From contig CM060847.1 of assembly GCA_030737835.1 (NCBI GenBank), positions 13,775,101 to 13,839,100 on the forward strand: 64,000 nucleotides of DNA. Reading direction: 5' to 3'. The translations under genes and the position numbers were made by a program. Positions 54,130-64,000 of the stretch are shown piece by piece. The stretch's first letter is position 1. Every line of letters begins with the position of its first letter. The DNA is from Acorus gramineus. Taxonomy: Eukaryota; Streptophyta; Magnoliopsida; Acorales; Acoraceae. The notes beneath the pieces are model-generated. The model worked only from the letters and a program-made list of their open reading frames with translations, was not told the DNA's origin and did not search any database.

Positions 54130-55619
54130 CATTGAAGATAGCATTTGATGAAACTATAAATAAAATAAAAAAAGGGGGGGTGTCATGTTCTCCACAATTT
54201 TGCTTTAGAAAAGTCGTTCTGTGATTTTAATTCGGTAGTGAAGTCATGGCCTCATGGGCCCGCCGCCATTGAACAAATTTTGAATGGCAAATTTTTAGTT
54301 GGTAATATTTATTTACAGATAGGGAGAGGTATGGAGAAGTCAGTTGACAATCCTTTTTACAGTCGATTTAAAGTTTGTATACTTCATTACTCGGTAGCAT
54401 GGTATATATACTTTGTCAAAAAAATTTATGTTTTTTTTATTGGTGAGTTTTTTTTCTTAGTTAAATATTTCTCAATACGCATTGGTGCTGACCCTTAGCA
54501 CTATTCTTGTTTTCTTAATTGGCATGTAATATTTTTTTCAGTTAATGAAAATAAGTAGCTAGCCTACCACTTCATTTTAAAAAAAATAAAATGACAAGAC
54601 TCGAACTCAAGTTCTCTCACTAAAAAAGGATTACCTATTTTAGAAAGAGGAGGTATTGTTAGAAATATTTATATTTCTCATATCATGTAAATCTATGTGT
54701 TCCTTTGTATGAATTATATATATTTTTTTATTGGATTTTGTGAATTACATTATCGTTATCAGTGTGTATGTGTGAAAATCTAAACTAAACGTGTACACGT
54801 CAAAAATTCACTCTAATAAGCCTTTGTTTTTTAAACTGAGTTTGGGAGAAATTTTTTTTTTTCATTTTAAGGAAGCTTTTGAAAAACATTTTTCCGAGAA
54901 AACATATTTTATTATATCTTATTTTTGACAAATAGAAATTGTTTTCACTCTTTTTATTCACAAGATGGGAACCATAGAATTGCCTGAACCCATCTACAAA
55001 TCCTACATGTGTAAGAGACGGGATTTAATTAATCTTCCATGAAATTTTATCACTCTACTATTGTATTGTGTACCCTCAGGAATTGTGATTATGAAATTGG
55101 ATCCTCCGACAACCACTGTCTAGAAATAATATAAGCATAAATAAAATATTTTTTTATAAAAATAGATTTCCTAGGATTTCTAAGGCCATTAGCTTTCATC
55201 ATCTTCTCCAATCCCATATAATTTACATAAACGTACTTTAAATTTAGCACATCATCCATTAGTATAGTGCTATCACATGGTCTCACTATTTTATTTAACC
55301 GATATGGAACTTTGGAAAATTAAATTTTTGTGCTTGATGGAAAATTAAATTTTGACTTAGTTATTTTAGATGGTTGAGTGAATTTAGATGATCAAACATA
55401 GATATTAAAAGTTCTTTTGTATTCACAAAAGACAGAATCTCGCTCGCTTCCAATTCAACAATTTGCGTTCCTAACTTTGCTTATTTATGATCTATATATT
55501 ACAAATTTAATCATTCATGCAATACTTCTAGTGTTAATTTGATGTTTTGATGTGCAATTATGTAGCTTAATTTGGTGTGATATATTGTTAAAATTTGTGT
55601 TACTTTAATTAGTCATACA
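54130..55619. other. Upstream region of CRK-C, gene-free
   Basis: It carries the empty site of the 26145 MITE near 54218-54235. Near 54583-54660 lies a short phrase (AAGACTCGAACTCAAGTTCT) also seen near 50826, of SINE-like look. No gene is seen. Confidence 0.5.
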
Positions 55620-55863
55620 CTTCCCATCCTGCTTTAGTGCGGTGGTAGAGGACACCCCCGCTCATTCCGGGATGCAGGGATTGACCCCTGCCACCGGAAG
55701 GGAGGAAAAGAAAAGGTAATCAACCCTATGGGTTGTGTTTTCTTTTAACCCATTGTGTTCTCAGGATCTTGTTGGCCCATGTTTACCTAGTAGTATAGTT
55801 TGTTGTGTGATTGTAGTTTAGACTTTCGTCCTGTTTAAGGCCTTGTGTTTCAAAAAAAAAAAA
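55620..55863 (+). mobile_element. tRNA-derived SINE
   Basis: Box-A-like TTTAGTGCGGTGGTAGAGG lies near the left end and a box-B-like GGGATTGACCCCTG about 45 bp later, followed by a tRNA-unrelated body and a terminal A-run. It is flanked by TAGTCATACA on both sides (55610-55619 and 55864-55873), a perfect 10-bp target duplication. The length is 244 bp. Confidence 0.85.
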
Positions 55864-55873
55864 TAGTCATACA

Positions 55874-56399
55874 TAACAATAATTAACTAAACCTAAAAAA
55901 AAAAATGATTTCTGGATATGCACATACTTGACCAAACACTTGCACCCAGTAGTCATATTAGAAACCCCTAAAAATATATGTATATAAATAGGTAGCTTGC
56001 ACTCTCAAAGACGGTGGAAAGCAATAATACTAAAATTGTTTATCATTTGAGATATAAAATTAATATATATTTCAATAATTGTCTTTGGGTTTGTTTTGCT
56101 CGAAGATGGAGGGGTCTGCGGTGTTGCAACAGGGGGGGGGGGGGGAGACTAGGACCTGAAGTGGGCCAAAGTAGTGTTTTCGTGAGGCAGGAAACGCGGG
56201 CCGAAATAGAATATGACAATGGTTTTCAGTGTGTTCAACGCCAATTCAAAAATGGTGTTTGTCTGCGCGATAGTGTCTGTCCGGTGATTGCATTAAATGC
56301 CCGTTGCCAACACTTACAAACCCTCGCGCCAAATGGACCATTAGACCTTTTTGGACCTAAGCTCTGAATATTGGCTTTTCAAAAATCTTGTATGTTTTT
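55874..56399. other. Intergenic with a short GC-richer patch
   Basis: A plus-strand open frame (56014-56367) covers a G-run (near 56132-56145) and has no recognisable domain, so it is not supported. No RNA gene is seen. Confidence 0.45.
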
Positions 56400-57140
56400 C
56401 AAAACGTTGTTTTAAGAGATTTTAAAATGTTAAAAATTTAACATAGAAAACACATAATTGAATTTGAAAAGTAGAATATTGAAATAATTTTGGGGTTTGA
56501 ATCTCAAAATTCACCCAAACGCAACCTTAGTTTCCATAAAGTCTCATGTACATTTTTTATTTTGGATCCTTAGAAAATATACATTTTTTTAAAATTATTT
56601 TTGTCACACTATCGGATAGTGAAATCATTCAGTCCGCTCACATCATTATTCAAGAAAGAAAAAGTCTTTTCGTTGTAGTAGTGTTGTACTCTTTAAATAT
56701 TTTATTCCATGAATTAAAAAAATATAGTTGCTCAACCAGGCCGTAATCCTAATCCTAATATTAAAAATCAAATTAAGATGGATCAACCACTCTATTAAAT
56801 CCAAAAGTATATAAGAAAGTTGCTCATTGTCCTAGAATTCTTTTTGTTGCATCCTTTTCATCCATTCATCTTTCAGGTAACTCTTACCAAGAAGTTTCAA
56901 GGCTGCTGGGGAGAAGAATTGACTTGGGAGAATGTGTTCTTTAATCTTTTCTATTTTCAAAAGTCCTTTCAAAAGTGTTTTGAGGAAAATATAAATCAGT
57001 CATTGGACCCGAGTCCAATGCACCCCTTGTTGGGTTGGATCGGGTCAAGTCCACGGCCCAACCCCTTATATGAACGACTATGACAGTCGTGTCCCAAAAT
57101 GTAAAAAAAAATAATCTTTTCCATGGTATCATTGGGATTT
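56400..57140. repeat. Segmentally duplicated flank, copy S3 (first part)
   Basis: It matches S1 27110-27770 and 28861-28900: TTAACATAGAAAACACATAA, CACACTATCGGATAGTGAAA, AAGATGGATCAACCACTCTA, then GGTATCATTGGGATTTG. It continues beyond the LTR element at 59875 and again after 61955. It holds the empty site of the 27772-28860 element. Confidence 0.7.
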
Positions 57141-57145
57141 GTTTT

Positions 57146-57335
57146 TGTTAGAATAAAAAAAAGGGAATTGTTGTTCTTATATTAAAGGAGCCAAAGGGCT
57201 CTATTTATAGATACATAGAGGAAACCCTAAAATATAGATAAGGAATCTACGAAAACTAGGAAACTAATAATAACTAATAATATCACAATAATGATAATAA
57301 AGATATAATATTATCCTAATAATGATTCTTTAACA
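57146..57335 (-). repeat. LTR (3' LTR in the element's orientation)
   Basis: 190 bp, 97% identical to the other LTR. TATAAATA on the minus strand lies at 57202-57209. Confidence 0.9.
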
Positions 57336-57504
57336 CCCACTCCCAAACTCTGAAAGGTAGAACCCTTAGAGTTTGGACAAAAATGAGAAGGTGGCGAAGG
57401 CTGGCGACAGCACGTGCAGGCGCGGCAGGGGTGCAACAAAAGCACGGTAAGGGCTCTGCAGAGGCGCGTGTGGTGGCCGCAATGCTGCGAAAAGAGAAAG
57501 AGGG

Positions 57505-57880
57505 CACATAGAAGAAGGCATGCGTAGTGGGAGCAAGAGAAGTAGCGAGATTGCACGAAGAGCGCGAGAGCGGTCGATACCGCAAGGAGATGCGCGGAGG
57601 TGTGCAAATCTGCGAAAAAGAAAAAGAGCGCACATAGAAGAAGATATGCGTAGAGGGAGCAAGAGAAGTAGCGAGATTGCACGAAGGGCGCGAGAGCGGT
57701 CGATGCCGTAAGAAGATGCGTAGAGGTGTGCAAATCTGCGAAAAGAGAAAGAGCGCACATAGAAGAAGACATGCGTAGAGGGAGCAAGAGAAGAAGCGAG
57801 ATTGCACGAAGAGCGCGAGAGCAGTCGATGCCGCAAAAAGATGCGCGGAGGTGTGCAAATCTGCGAAAAGAGGATCGTAG
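57505..57880. repeat. 125-bp tandem repeat, about three copies
   Basis: The phrase GAGCAAGAGAAG recurs at 57531, 57657 and 57782, with the whole 125-126 bp unit repeated. It lies inside the LTR element. Its reading frames are open on both strands only because the repeat has few stops. Confidence 0.9.
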
Positions 57881-58009
57881 AGATCTCGGATGAAGAAAAG
57901 AATCACACAGATGCATAGAGAACGAAAAATCGAGCGAAATGGACCCCTGGAACACCTTAATCGGACTTCCGGAGAGGAAGTTATGACCGATTTAGTGATT
58001 TTTGAAGTC

Positions 58010-58440
58010 TCAAGGTGGCACCGAAGGCGGCGGCAGGGTGGTCGGAGGTGGCAGAGGGCGGCCGGAGGAGCATGACGGCGACCGGAGGAACCGGAGGCAG
58101 AGAGCGGCCGGAGGCGGCAGAGGGCGGCCGGAGGCGGCAGAGTGCAGCAGAGAGCGCCGGAGAATTGCCGAAGGGCCGCCGGAAGATGCCGGAGGCGGCG
58201 GAGGGCGGCCGGAGGCGGTAGAGGGCGGTCGGAGGAGCACGACGGCGACCGGAGGAGCCGGAGGCGGAGAGCGGCCGGAGGCGGCGGAGGGCGGCCGGAG
58301 GCGACAGAGGGCGGCCGGAGGCGGCCGAGTGTAGCGGAGAGCCCCGGAGAATTGCCGAAGGGCCGCCGGAAGATTTTCGGAGGCGGCGGAGGGCAGCCGG
58401 AGGCGGCAGAGGGCGGCCGGAGGCAGCGGAGATTGGTGCC
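58010..58440. repeat. GGCGGCAGAGGGCGGCCGGA-type minisatellite
   Basis: Short degenerate units rich in GGCGG and CCGGAGG recur across the stretch, with a longer duplication: the GAATTGCCGAAGGGCCGCCG phrase appears near 58160 and again near 58350. GC is far above the surrounding DNA. Confidence 0.85.
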
Positions 58441-58529
58441 GGCAGAGGAGAGCGGCAGCTGCTGGTGGTGCACGCTGGCTCCGGGACGCATATGGGGCGC
58501 GCTGGGGAGGCGCCCCGGGAGACCCGGGA

Positions 58530-58745
58530 GCATTGGCACGTGCAGATCCCGGGATATCCGGGAGCGCTGGCACGCGCTGGCAGGGCAGATCCCGGGATAT
58601 CCGGGCTGGCACGCGCTGGCAGGGCAGATCCCGAGAGATCCGGGAGCGCTGGCAGGGCAGATCCCGGGATGTCCGGGAGCGCTGGCACGCGCTGGCAGGG
58701 CAGATCCCGGGATATCCGGGAGCGCTGGCACGCCCTGGCATGGCT
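58530..58745. repeat. GGCAGATCCCGGGATATCCG minisatellite
   Basis: There are about five units of 33-46 bp (near 58543, 58586, 58622, 58655, 58700), each with a CCCGGGATATCCGGG-type palindrome. Confidence 0.9.
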
Positions 58746-58769
58746 GGCAGGGCGCAACGGCAGGGCAAG

Positions 58770-59520
58770 GGTTGGGTGCGGCAGGGCGGCTCCGGCAGGG
58801 GCAGGGGCGGCGCCGGCAGGGGCAGGGGCGGCGCCGGCAGCGGCAGGGCAAGGGTTGGGCGCGGCAGGGCGGCTCCGGCAGGGGCAGGGGCGGCGCCGGC
58901 AGGGGCAGGGGCGGCGCCGGCAGCGGCAGGGGCGTCGACGGCAGCGGCACGACGGCGACGGCAACGGCAACGGCATGACGACGGCAACGGCACGACGGCG
59001 ACGACGACGGCAAGGGCACGACGGCAACAGCGACGGCAAGAGCACGACGACAACAGCAACGGCAAGGGCACGACGGCGACGGCAACGACAACGGCACGAC
59101 GGCGACGGCAAGGGCACGACGGCGACAGCAAGGGCACGACGGCGACGACGACGGCAAGGGCACGACGACAACAGCGACGGCAAGGGCACGACGACGACGA
59201 CGACGGCAAGGGCACGACGACGACGGCAAGGGCACGACGACAACAGCGACGGCAAGGGCACGACGGCAACGGCAAGGGCACGACGACGACGACGGCAAGG
59301 GCACGATGGCGACGGCAAGGGCACGACGGCGACAACGACGGCAAGGGCACGACGGCGATGGCAAGGGCACGACGTCGACGGCAAGGGCACGACGGCGACA
59401 GCGACGGCAAGGGCACGACGGCGACGGCAAGGGCACGACGACGACGACGACGGCAAGGGCACGACGGCGACGGCAAGGGCACGACGGCGATGGCGACGGC
59501 AAGGGTACGACGGCACTAAA
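58770..59520. repeat. GGCAGGGGCAGGGGCGGCGCC and GGCAAGGGCACGACG arrays
   Basis: 58770-58935 has duplicated blocks of CGGCAGGGGCAGGGGCGGCG (two long copies). 58940-59520 is a dense array of GGCAAGGGCACGACG with varying ACG expansions, some 25 or more units. Open frames in several phases on both strands follow from the repeat composition. Confidence 0.9.
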
Positions 59521-59590
59521 CATAAGTATCACGAGAGGACAAATACTAGAATACAACTAGACAGCGGAAGAAAATATGGGTACTAAAAGT

Positions 59591-59634
59591 CTTCCCCCGC
59601 TCCGATTGAAAACTCCCAAATCGGAGCGGGGAAG
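59591..59634. other. Stem-loop in the LTR element leader
   Basis: The GC-rich arm CTTCCCCCGCTCCGATT and its inverted partner AATCGGAGCGGGGAAG are separated by a loop of about 11 nt, 50 bp inside the primer-binding site on the element's strand. A strong hairpin in a retroelement leader could serve RNA pairing or packaging; that role is inference. Confidence 0.75.
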
Positions 59635-59684
59635 AAGGAGAAAACTTTTATAGATATAGGGTTTCTGAGGTGGCTCTGATACCA

Positions 59685-59874
59685 TGTTAGAATAAAGAAA
59701 AGAGAATTGTTGTTGTTATATTAAAGGAGCCAAAGGGCTCTATTTATAGATACATAGAGGAAACCCTAAAATACAGATAAGGAATCTACAAAAACTAGGA
59801 AACTAATAATAACTAATAATATCACAATAATGATAATAAAGATATAATATTATCCTAATAATGATTCTTTAACA
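59685..59874 (-). repeat. LTR (5' LTR in the element's orientation)
   Basis: 190 bp, TG...CA ends. TATAAATA on the minus strand lies at 59741-59748, and the primer-binding site abuts at 59684. Confidence 0.9.
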
Positions 59875-59927
59875 GTTTTTATTTTGTTTTTGAATTTTTA
59901 TATTCATTTTCATGTTTATTTATTCAG

Positions 59928-61954
59928 TTCTGCTACATGGGTCCAGAATTTAAGCCCTATTGAGAAGTCCCAATAGGTGTCAGTATCTCATTGGTTCTCT
60001 GACTTTAAAAAAAAGTAAAAACTGCAAAGAGAATACTACAATTTCTTTATATTTGAATTTTTCATTCCCAATAAAGCAATTTGATCCAATCGATAATGTA
60101 TAACCACTTTTAAAAAAAAAAAAATTATCCTCTTATGTCATCCGCCACTTCAAAAATCCATTCCGACTGGCCTCCTCATCTCCGACGACCGGTGTCATCA
60201 CCTTTAGATTCCTCTCGTCGCCCTCTATCATATGAGAGGTGGATCGACTATCTTTCGAGTCCTCCTCCAGTCTCCACCTCTTCTGACCTCTACCTCCAAC
60301 TTTTTTCAGATACAGAATATATTAGAATTTTATATACAGACATAGATGAATATATTAGTTTTTTCATATACGGATACGATTTTGGATATAATTCTATATT
60401 AGTTTTTGCAGACATAGATGTATCTAAAAAAATTAGATACAAATACATATACAATCATCAGAGTTATCTTATACACATTGTTCATTTTTGTATATGAGAA
60501 AAGTGATTTACAAACATGTATATGAATCCGAATAATGTGATTCATTTATTAGATAATGATTTTCACAAATGTATGTCAAAATCGTTTATAATGATCCATC
60601 TTCATTTATCTGTTGTATCGGAAAAGCATGTTTTACGCATGTATCTGAATCCGATTGAAAAATGTCAAAAAGGAACATCAAATTTTCTATATTATACCAC
60701 CAACTAATGTTCAATAACAGTTGATTACAGCCAATAATTTTTTTAAATTCCACAGGAGTGTAAATGGTGTATTATTATCTTTTATTTTATAATTTTGCAT
60801 ATATTGGATTATAAGAAATATCTATATGTATATGAAATTAGTGTAGTGTATGTGAAAATTATCCGTTGTATCTGAAAACTTGTTTAACACATGTATCTGA
60901 ATCTGATTGAATAATGTCGAAATTCAAATGAAATAATTTTGGTTTATATGCTAATAAGCCATTGCTTCAATGATTAATAAATATCATTAAATATACATGA
61001 CAAAAAACAAATTAAAATTTCATTGATTTACATTAATCAAATCATAAAAAAAAAACAAAATATACAAAATACAATATGTATATATTATTCAGATACACAC
61101 TACATGTATCTGGAATCATAATAAAAACTTTACATTAATAAAATATATATGAGTTGAGTAATGATTGTGAAAGATTAAACATGTTCAAAGATTCAATATG
61201 TATAATTATTCACATATACAATATCATAAACGATTTTACATATCGTAAACAAACACAATGTGCTTGTATTATTCAGATACACTTAACATGTATATAGATT
61301 CAAAAATAAAAACTCTGTCCGTACGAATGTAAATGAAACTTAAACATTATTCAAAAATTAAAAAGATTAAACATTCTCAACTCAGATCAAAATATATTAT
61401 TTAGATCGAATTGGCCTAACCTGAAAGATCGTCATTCATTGCACCACATACAGTTCGCTTGATAAAAAATAAATGAAATTTCTCACAAAAAATGCGTGTG
61501 GATACAAAACATGGCTCAACTTTAATAAATCAAAAGTTCTTTGAATAAGAAAAAAATAATAATCAAAGTTCACGTCGAAGTGATATGATGAGTGAGGGTC
61601 ATTTAATATGTGGGTCCTAAATACTGGGTGCTCATCAAATGAACCCTTCAAAAATTTTACAACCCAAAAAAACAAAAAATAATACTTTCATGAATTTACC
61701 TAGTCTCTTTTTACGTGAAAGAAAGACAGCCAAGTTTTTAAAACATATTTATCAAATTAATTATGATTTTAAAATACACCAAAAAAGAAAATACGTAATT
61801 AAAACTAATATTAGATGTGAAAATCGTAACCGTCTCCTTAATTATGGGGATCAGTTATTGAAAAAGAAAGAAATAGTATAATAAGTATTAAACCCATGCC
61901 ACCTCATGGGGCTTCCGATGGGGCCTATAAGATGGGGCCTAAAAATCATTATTG
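59928..61954. mobile_element. Insertion of about 2 kb of unknown class, splitting S3
   Basis: S3 homology stops at TTATTCAG (59920-59927) and resumes after another TTATTCAG (61955-61962), suggesting an 8-bp target duplication. Clear terminal inverted repeats were not found. The inside has scattered copies of CATGTATCTGAATCCGATT (near 60633, 60889, 61103) and a 120-codon plus frame (60135-60497, Pro/Ser-rich start, no domain). Left CATGGGTCC and right GGGGCC phrases do not pair convincingly. Confidence 0.4.
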
Positions 61955-62640
61955 TTATTCAGTCCATAATGAGGATCTGTTTAAGTAAAATTTTAATTTG
62001 TAGAATTATTTAAAAAATTCATGTGACAAAAAAAAACTTTATAAATAAGTGGCACTGTTTCAAAGTTTCGCCCAAGGGCTCAATTAATATACAAACGGGT
62101 GTTGTTACACTTTTTTTTTTTACAATAAAAAATTTAGTCATATATATTTTGCTAGAAATTCAGTGAAATATATATTTGGTTAGACGATGTATATATCTCA
62201 TTAAACTTTTTCTAGCACTTATTAAAACTAGGTTCATTAATCTCGAAATGAAGTAATATGTAATTTTTATTAAAACATATACCTTATTAGATGATGTTTA
62301 CTATTTTTTTTAAAATAAAAACATGTGTGGTCTGAGTTTTGGACTATAAGAATGACTGAGTCTAATATTTTTATATATGCGTTGTTACACTCAATTTTTT
62401 TATAATCCAAATAAATATGACAAGCATTGTTAATTCATTAGATGATCTTTATTATTTTTAAAAAAATAAAAACGAGTTCTCGACTATAAGAATAATTGAG
62501 TCTAACATTTTCTTGTCATTTGCTTTTGTTTGAAAATGAAAAGATTCAAAACATTTTACTATTTTCTTTTTTGGGGATCTATAATTATAAACTAATCTAT
62601 AACAGATTTCTCATTACCTAAAAATTAAAAAGAAGTGATA
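61955..62640. repeat. Segmentally duplicated flank S3, later part
   Basis: GGATCTGTTTAAGTAAAATT, TTAAAAAATTCATGTGACAA and GAAAATGAAAAGATTCAAAA match S1 28990-29260 in order. An M2 element pair (62097-62515) interrupts it. Confidence 0.65.
62097..62515. repeat. M2-family MITE-like elements, one and a half copies in tandem
   Basis: A copy starting GTTGTTACACT (near 62100) ends near GAGTCTAATATTTTTATATA and is followed by a second start GCGTTGTTACACTC (near 62386), which ends near GAGTCTAACATTTTC. They match 1369-1640. Confidence 0.5.
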
Positions 62641-62889
62641 AATATATATCCATCGAATATGAAAAAAGTTCGTATCTTGCAACATCTGGAATTAAAAACT
62701 CACGCAATCTTTTTTTTGATATCCTTTTAAAATGTTGTGACAAAATTTTTGGTCCCTCTAGCTCTAGTCTCTAGGGAATTATAAATACTTTTAGGGTGTG
62801 TTCATACCAAATGAAAAATTAAAATTTTTCTTTTGACCATTCAAAAATTTAATATTTGTATCAAACAATGAAAAGAAAAAAAATTTCAT

Positions 62890-63047
62890 CACTTTCGAGT
62901 CTTGGGTTCGAATTTTAGCACTGACTTACCCACCTGTTTTTTTTATATATAGGAGGGATCCCTTATGGAGGTAGGTAGCTAGCCTTTCCAACTTGGTCGT
63001 AAGGTCAGCGATAGAGGGTCCTTCCGATACCAAAAAAAAAAAAAAAA
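62890..63047 (+). mobile_element. SINE-like insertion, probably 5'-truncated
   Basis: Box-B-like GGGTTCGAATTTTAGCACT lies near the left end, the body ends CCTTCCGATACC, and a 17-nt A-run follows (63033-63049). The sequences before (ATGAAAAGAAAAAAAATTTC) and after (ATGAAAGGAAAAAGAATTTT) are near-duplicates, consistent with a long, decayed target duplication. Confidence 0.55.
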
Positions 63048-63049
63048 AT

Positions 63050-64000
63050 GAAAGGAAAAAGAATTTTCATCATTTTCTCTCCCCTATTTTGTCTTATTAA
63101 AAAAAGTAGGGAAAAATTTATTTTCCCATAAGAGAGAATTTAGAAAAAAAAGTGATAGAAAATTTTTCTACCATATGCAAAGTTGATCAAAAGAATTTTT
63201 TTTTTACTTTCTACTATTTTCTCTTTGACCCAAATTCTCTCCCTTTCTCTTATTTTCTTCAAACTTGTGCACAAACATGCACTTGGTCTCTTTCTTTTTT
63301 TACCAATCATTTCTCACCTTTGTAGTGTTTCATATTGAAGGTTCTCTTTCATTTCATTTTTTTTTTTGATATTCAAGTTTCCACACAATCTTTTACTTTT
63401 CCATTCAATCATTTTCAAAAGACTGTTCTTTCTTTCTTTCTTTTGGAAACACGTTTGAAAAATAAGATTTTGAATAAAGTGATTTAAATAAACTTGATTC
63501 TCGAAAACACATTTCTTACATTTTTTAAAAAGCAATATTTTTGCACTAAAAGTTGAAAATAACTTTTTGATTAAGTCAACCTTTTACAATGCGTTTGGTA
63601 ACACTTTTTAGCTTTCTACTTAATTAAAAGTGGAATCACCTCTTTTAAGTGATTCCAAACGGGGCCTTAATTGAAAAGACAGCTTATTGAACTATTGATT
63701 TTTAGTTAAGTATCATTACATCCGATCAGTTTTACATTCTGTCCGCAATCTCATGTATATATGGGTTTTATTGTAGTTTATGAGATTGAAATTTTTTTAT
63801 TTTAAAAAAAAAATAAGAGAAAATTAATTAGAGGTCCCTGAGGACACCACTGTAATAACAATAGGCCCCTTGACTTTTTTTACTTTTCTATAAGTCCCTC
63901 CATCCATTCATTCATTTTGTTTAGGGCCTTCCATCCATCATTAGTCAACCCTACCCTTTCTTCTTCCCTTTTTAACCCCAACCCCATTTCTTCTTTGTTT
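63050..64000. other. Right-end intergenic stretch
   Basis: AT-rich. An M3-type phrase lies at about 63690-63790 (CATTACATCCGATCAGTTTT, then TTTATTGTAGTTTATGAGA). After 63815 an AATTAGAGGTCCCTGAGG phrase resembles an end of the 43408-43696 foldback type but is cut by the window end. No gene is seen. Confidence 0.45.

Larger units (their letters stand above)
57146..59874 (-). mobile_element. Small non-autonomous LTR element (TRIM/LARD-like) with GC-rich interior
   Basis: Two 190-bp direct repeats (57146-57335, 59685-59874) have TG...CA ends, and 5-bp target duplications GTTTT lie at 57141-57145 and 59875-59879. On the minus strand a primer-binding site TGGTATCAGAGCCAC (59670-59684), complementary to initiator tRNA-Met, directly follows the LTR, and a purine-rich GGGAGTGGG precedes the other LTR; the element therefore reads right to left. 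Each LTR has a TATAAATA. No gag, protease, integrase or reverse-transcriptase similarity is seen. The interior is filled by GC-rich tandem repeats. The LTRs differ at 5 of 190 positions; at 1.3e-8 per site per year (assumed) that is roughly 1 million years. It looks structurally whole but non-autonomous. Confidence 0.88.

Noticed and set aside
57316-59556. 746-aa protein-coding gene on the minus strand
   Set aside because: The frame is a product of GC-rich tandem repeats inside an LTR element; equally long frames occur in other phases and on the other strand.
60135-60497. 120-aa plus-strand gene
   Set aside because: Only the first third has coding-like composition; the rest is translated A/T-rich repeat. 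No domain or splice partner.

Overview
The window is nuclear DNA of a flowering plant, most likely a eudicot. The evidence is GT-AG introns, AT-rich spacers, a plant-type nuclear tRNA-Leu, and plant-restricted or plant-typical families: uclacyanin, F-box/FBD proteins, DUF26 receptor kinases and a chloroplast-type DUF1995 protein. I cannot name the species from sequence alone. All protein genes I can support lie on the minus strand, apart from one plus-strand receptor-kinase fragment.

Left part (1-18.5 kb). This holds three single-copy genes: a uclacyanin-like blue copper protein (2 exons, 2.04-kb intron packed with inserted elements), a TauE/SafE-family membrane transporter (4 exons, 469 aa) with a decayed partial tandem copy beyond its 3' end, and an F-box/FBD protein (3 exons, 472 aa). 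A 0.95-kb foldback element with a perfect 9-bp target duplication and a tRNA-Leu(CAA) gene follow.

Middle and right (18.5-57 kb). This is a segmental-duplication array built on the order DUF1995 gene, spacer, cysteine-rich receptor-like kinase (CRK), flank S. The DUF1995 gene is present as two full two-exon copies (A, C) and one first-exon-only copy (B). The CRK is present as two full 8-exon copies (663 and 666 aa). In a third copy most of the kinase region is deleted, leaving two DUF26 domains, a membrane helix and a 14-codon tail. Flank S is present three times. The paralogous blocks act as controls for one another: for several transposon insertions one block carries the element with its target-site duplication while another keeps the empty site.

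Mobile elements. I find hAT-type elements with 8-bp duplications (two of them side by side in one target), Tourist-like elements with 3-bp duplications, foldback (Mutator-like) elements with 9-bp duplications, a tRNA-derived SINE with a 10-bp duplication, and one small minus-strand LTR element (57146-59874). The LTR element's interior is an unusually GC-rich set of minisatellite arrays and not recognisable retroelement genes.

Right end (59.9-64 kb). This is gene-poor: a roughly 2-kb insertion of unknown class, the interrupted remainder of the third S flank, small dispersed elements and a SINE-like insertion. Exon boundaries were placed by reading splice sites and checking phase; every gene model closes in frame, but none was tested against transcripts.
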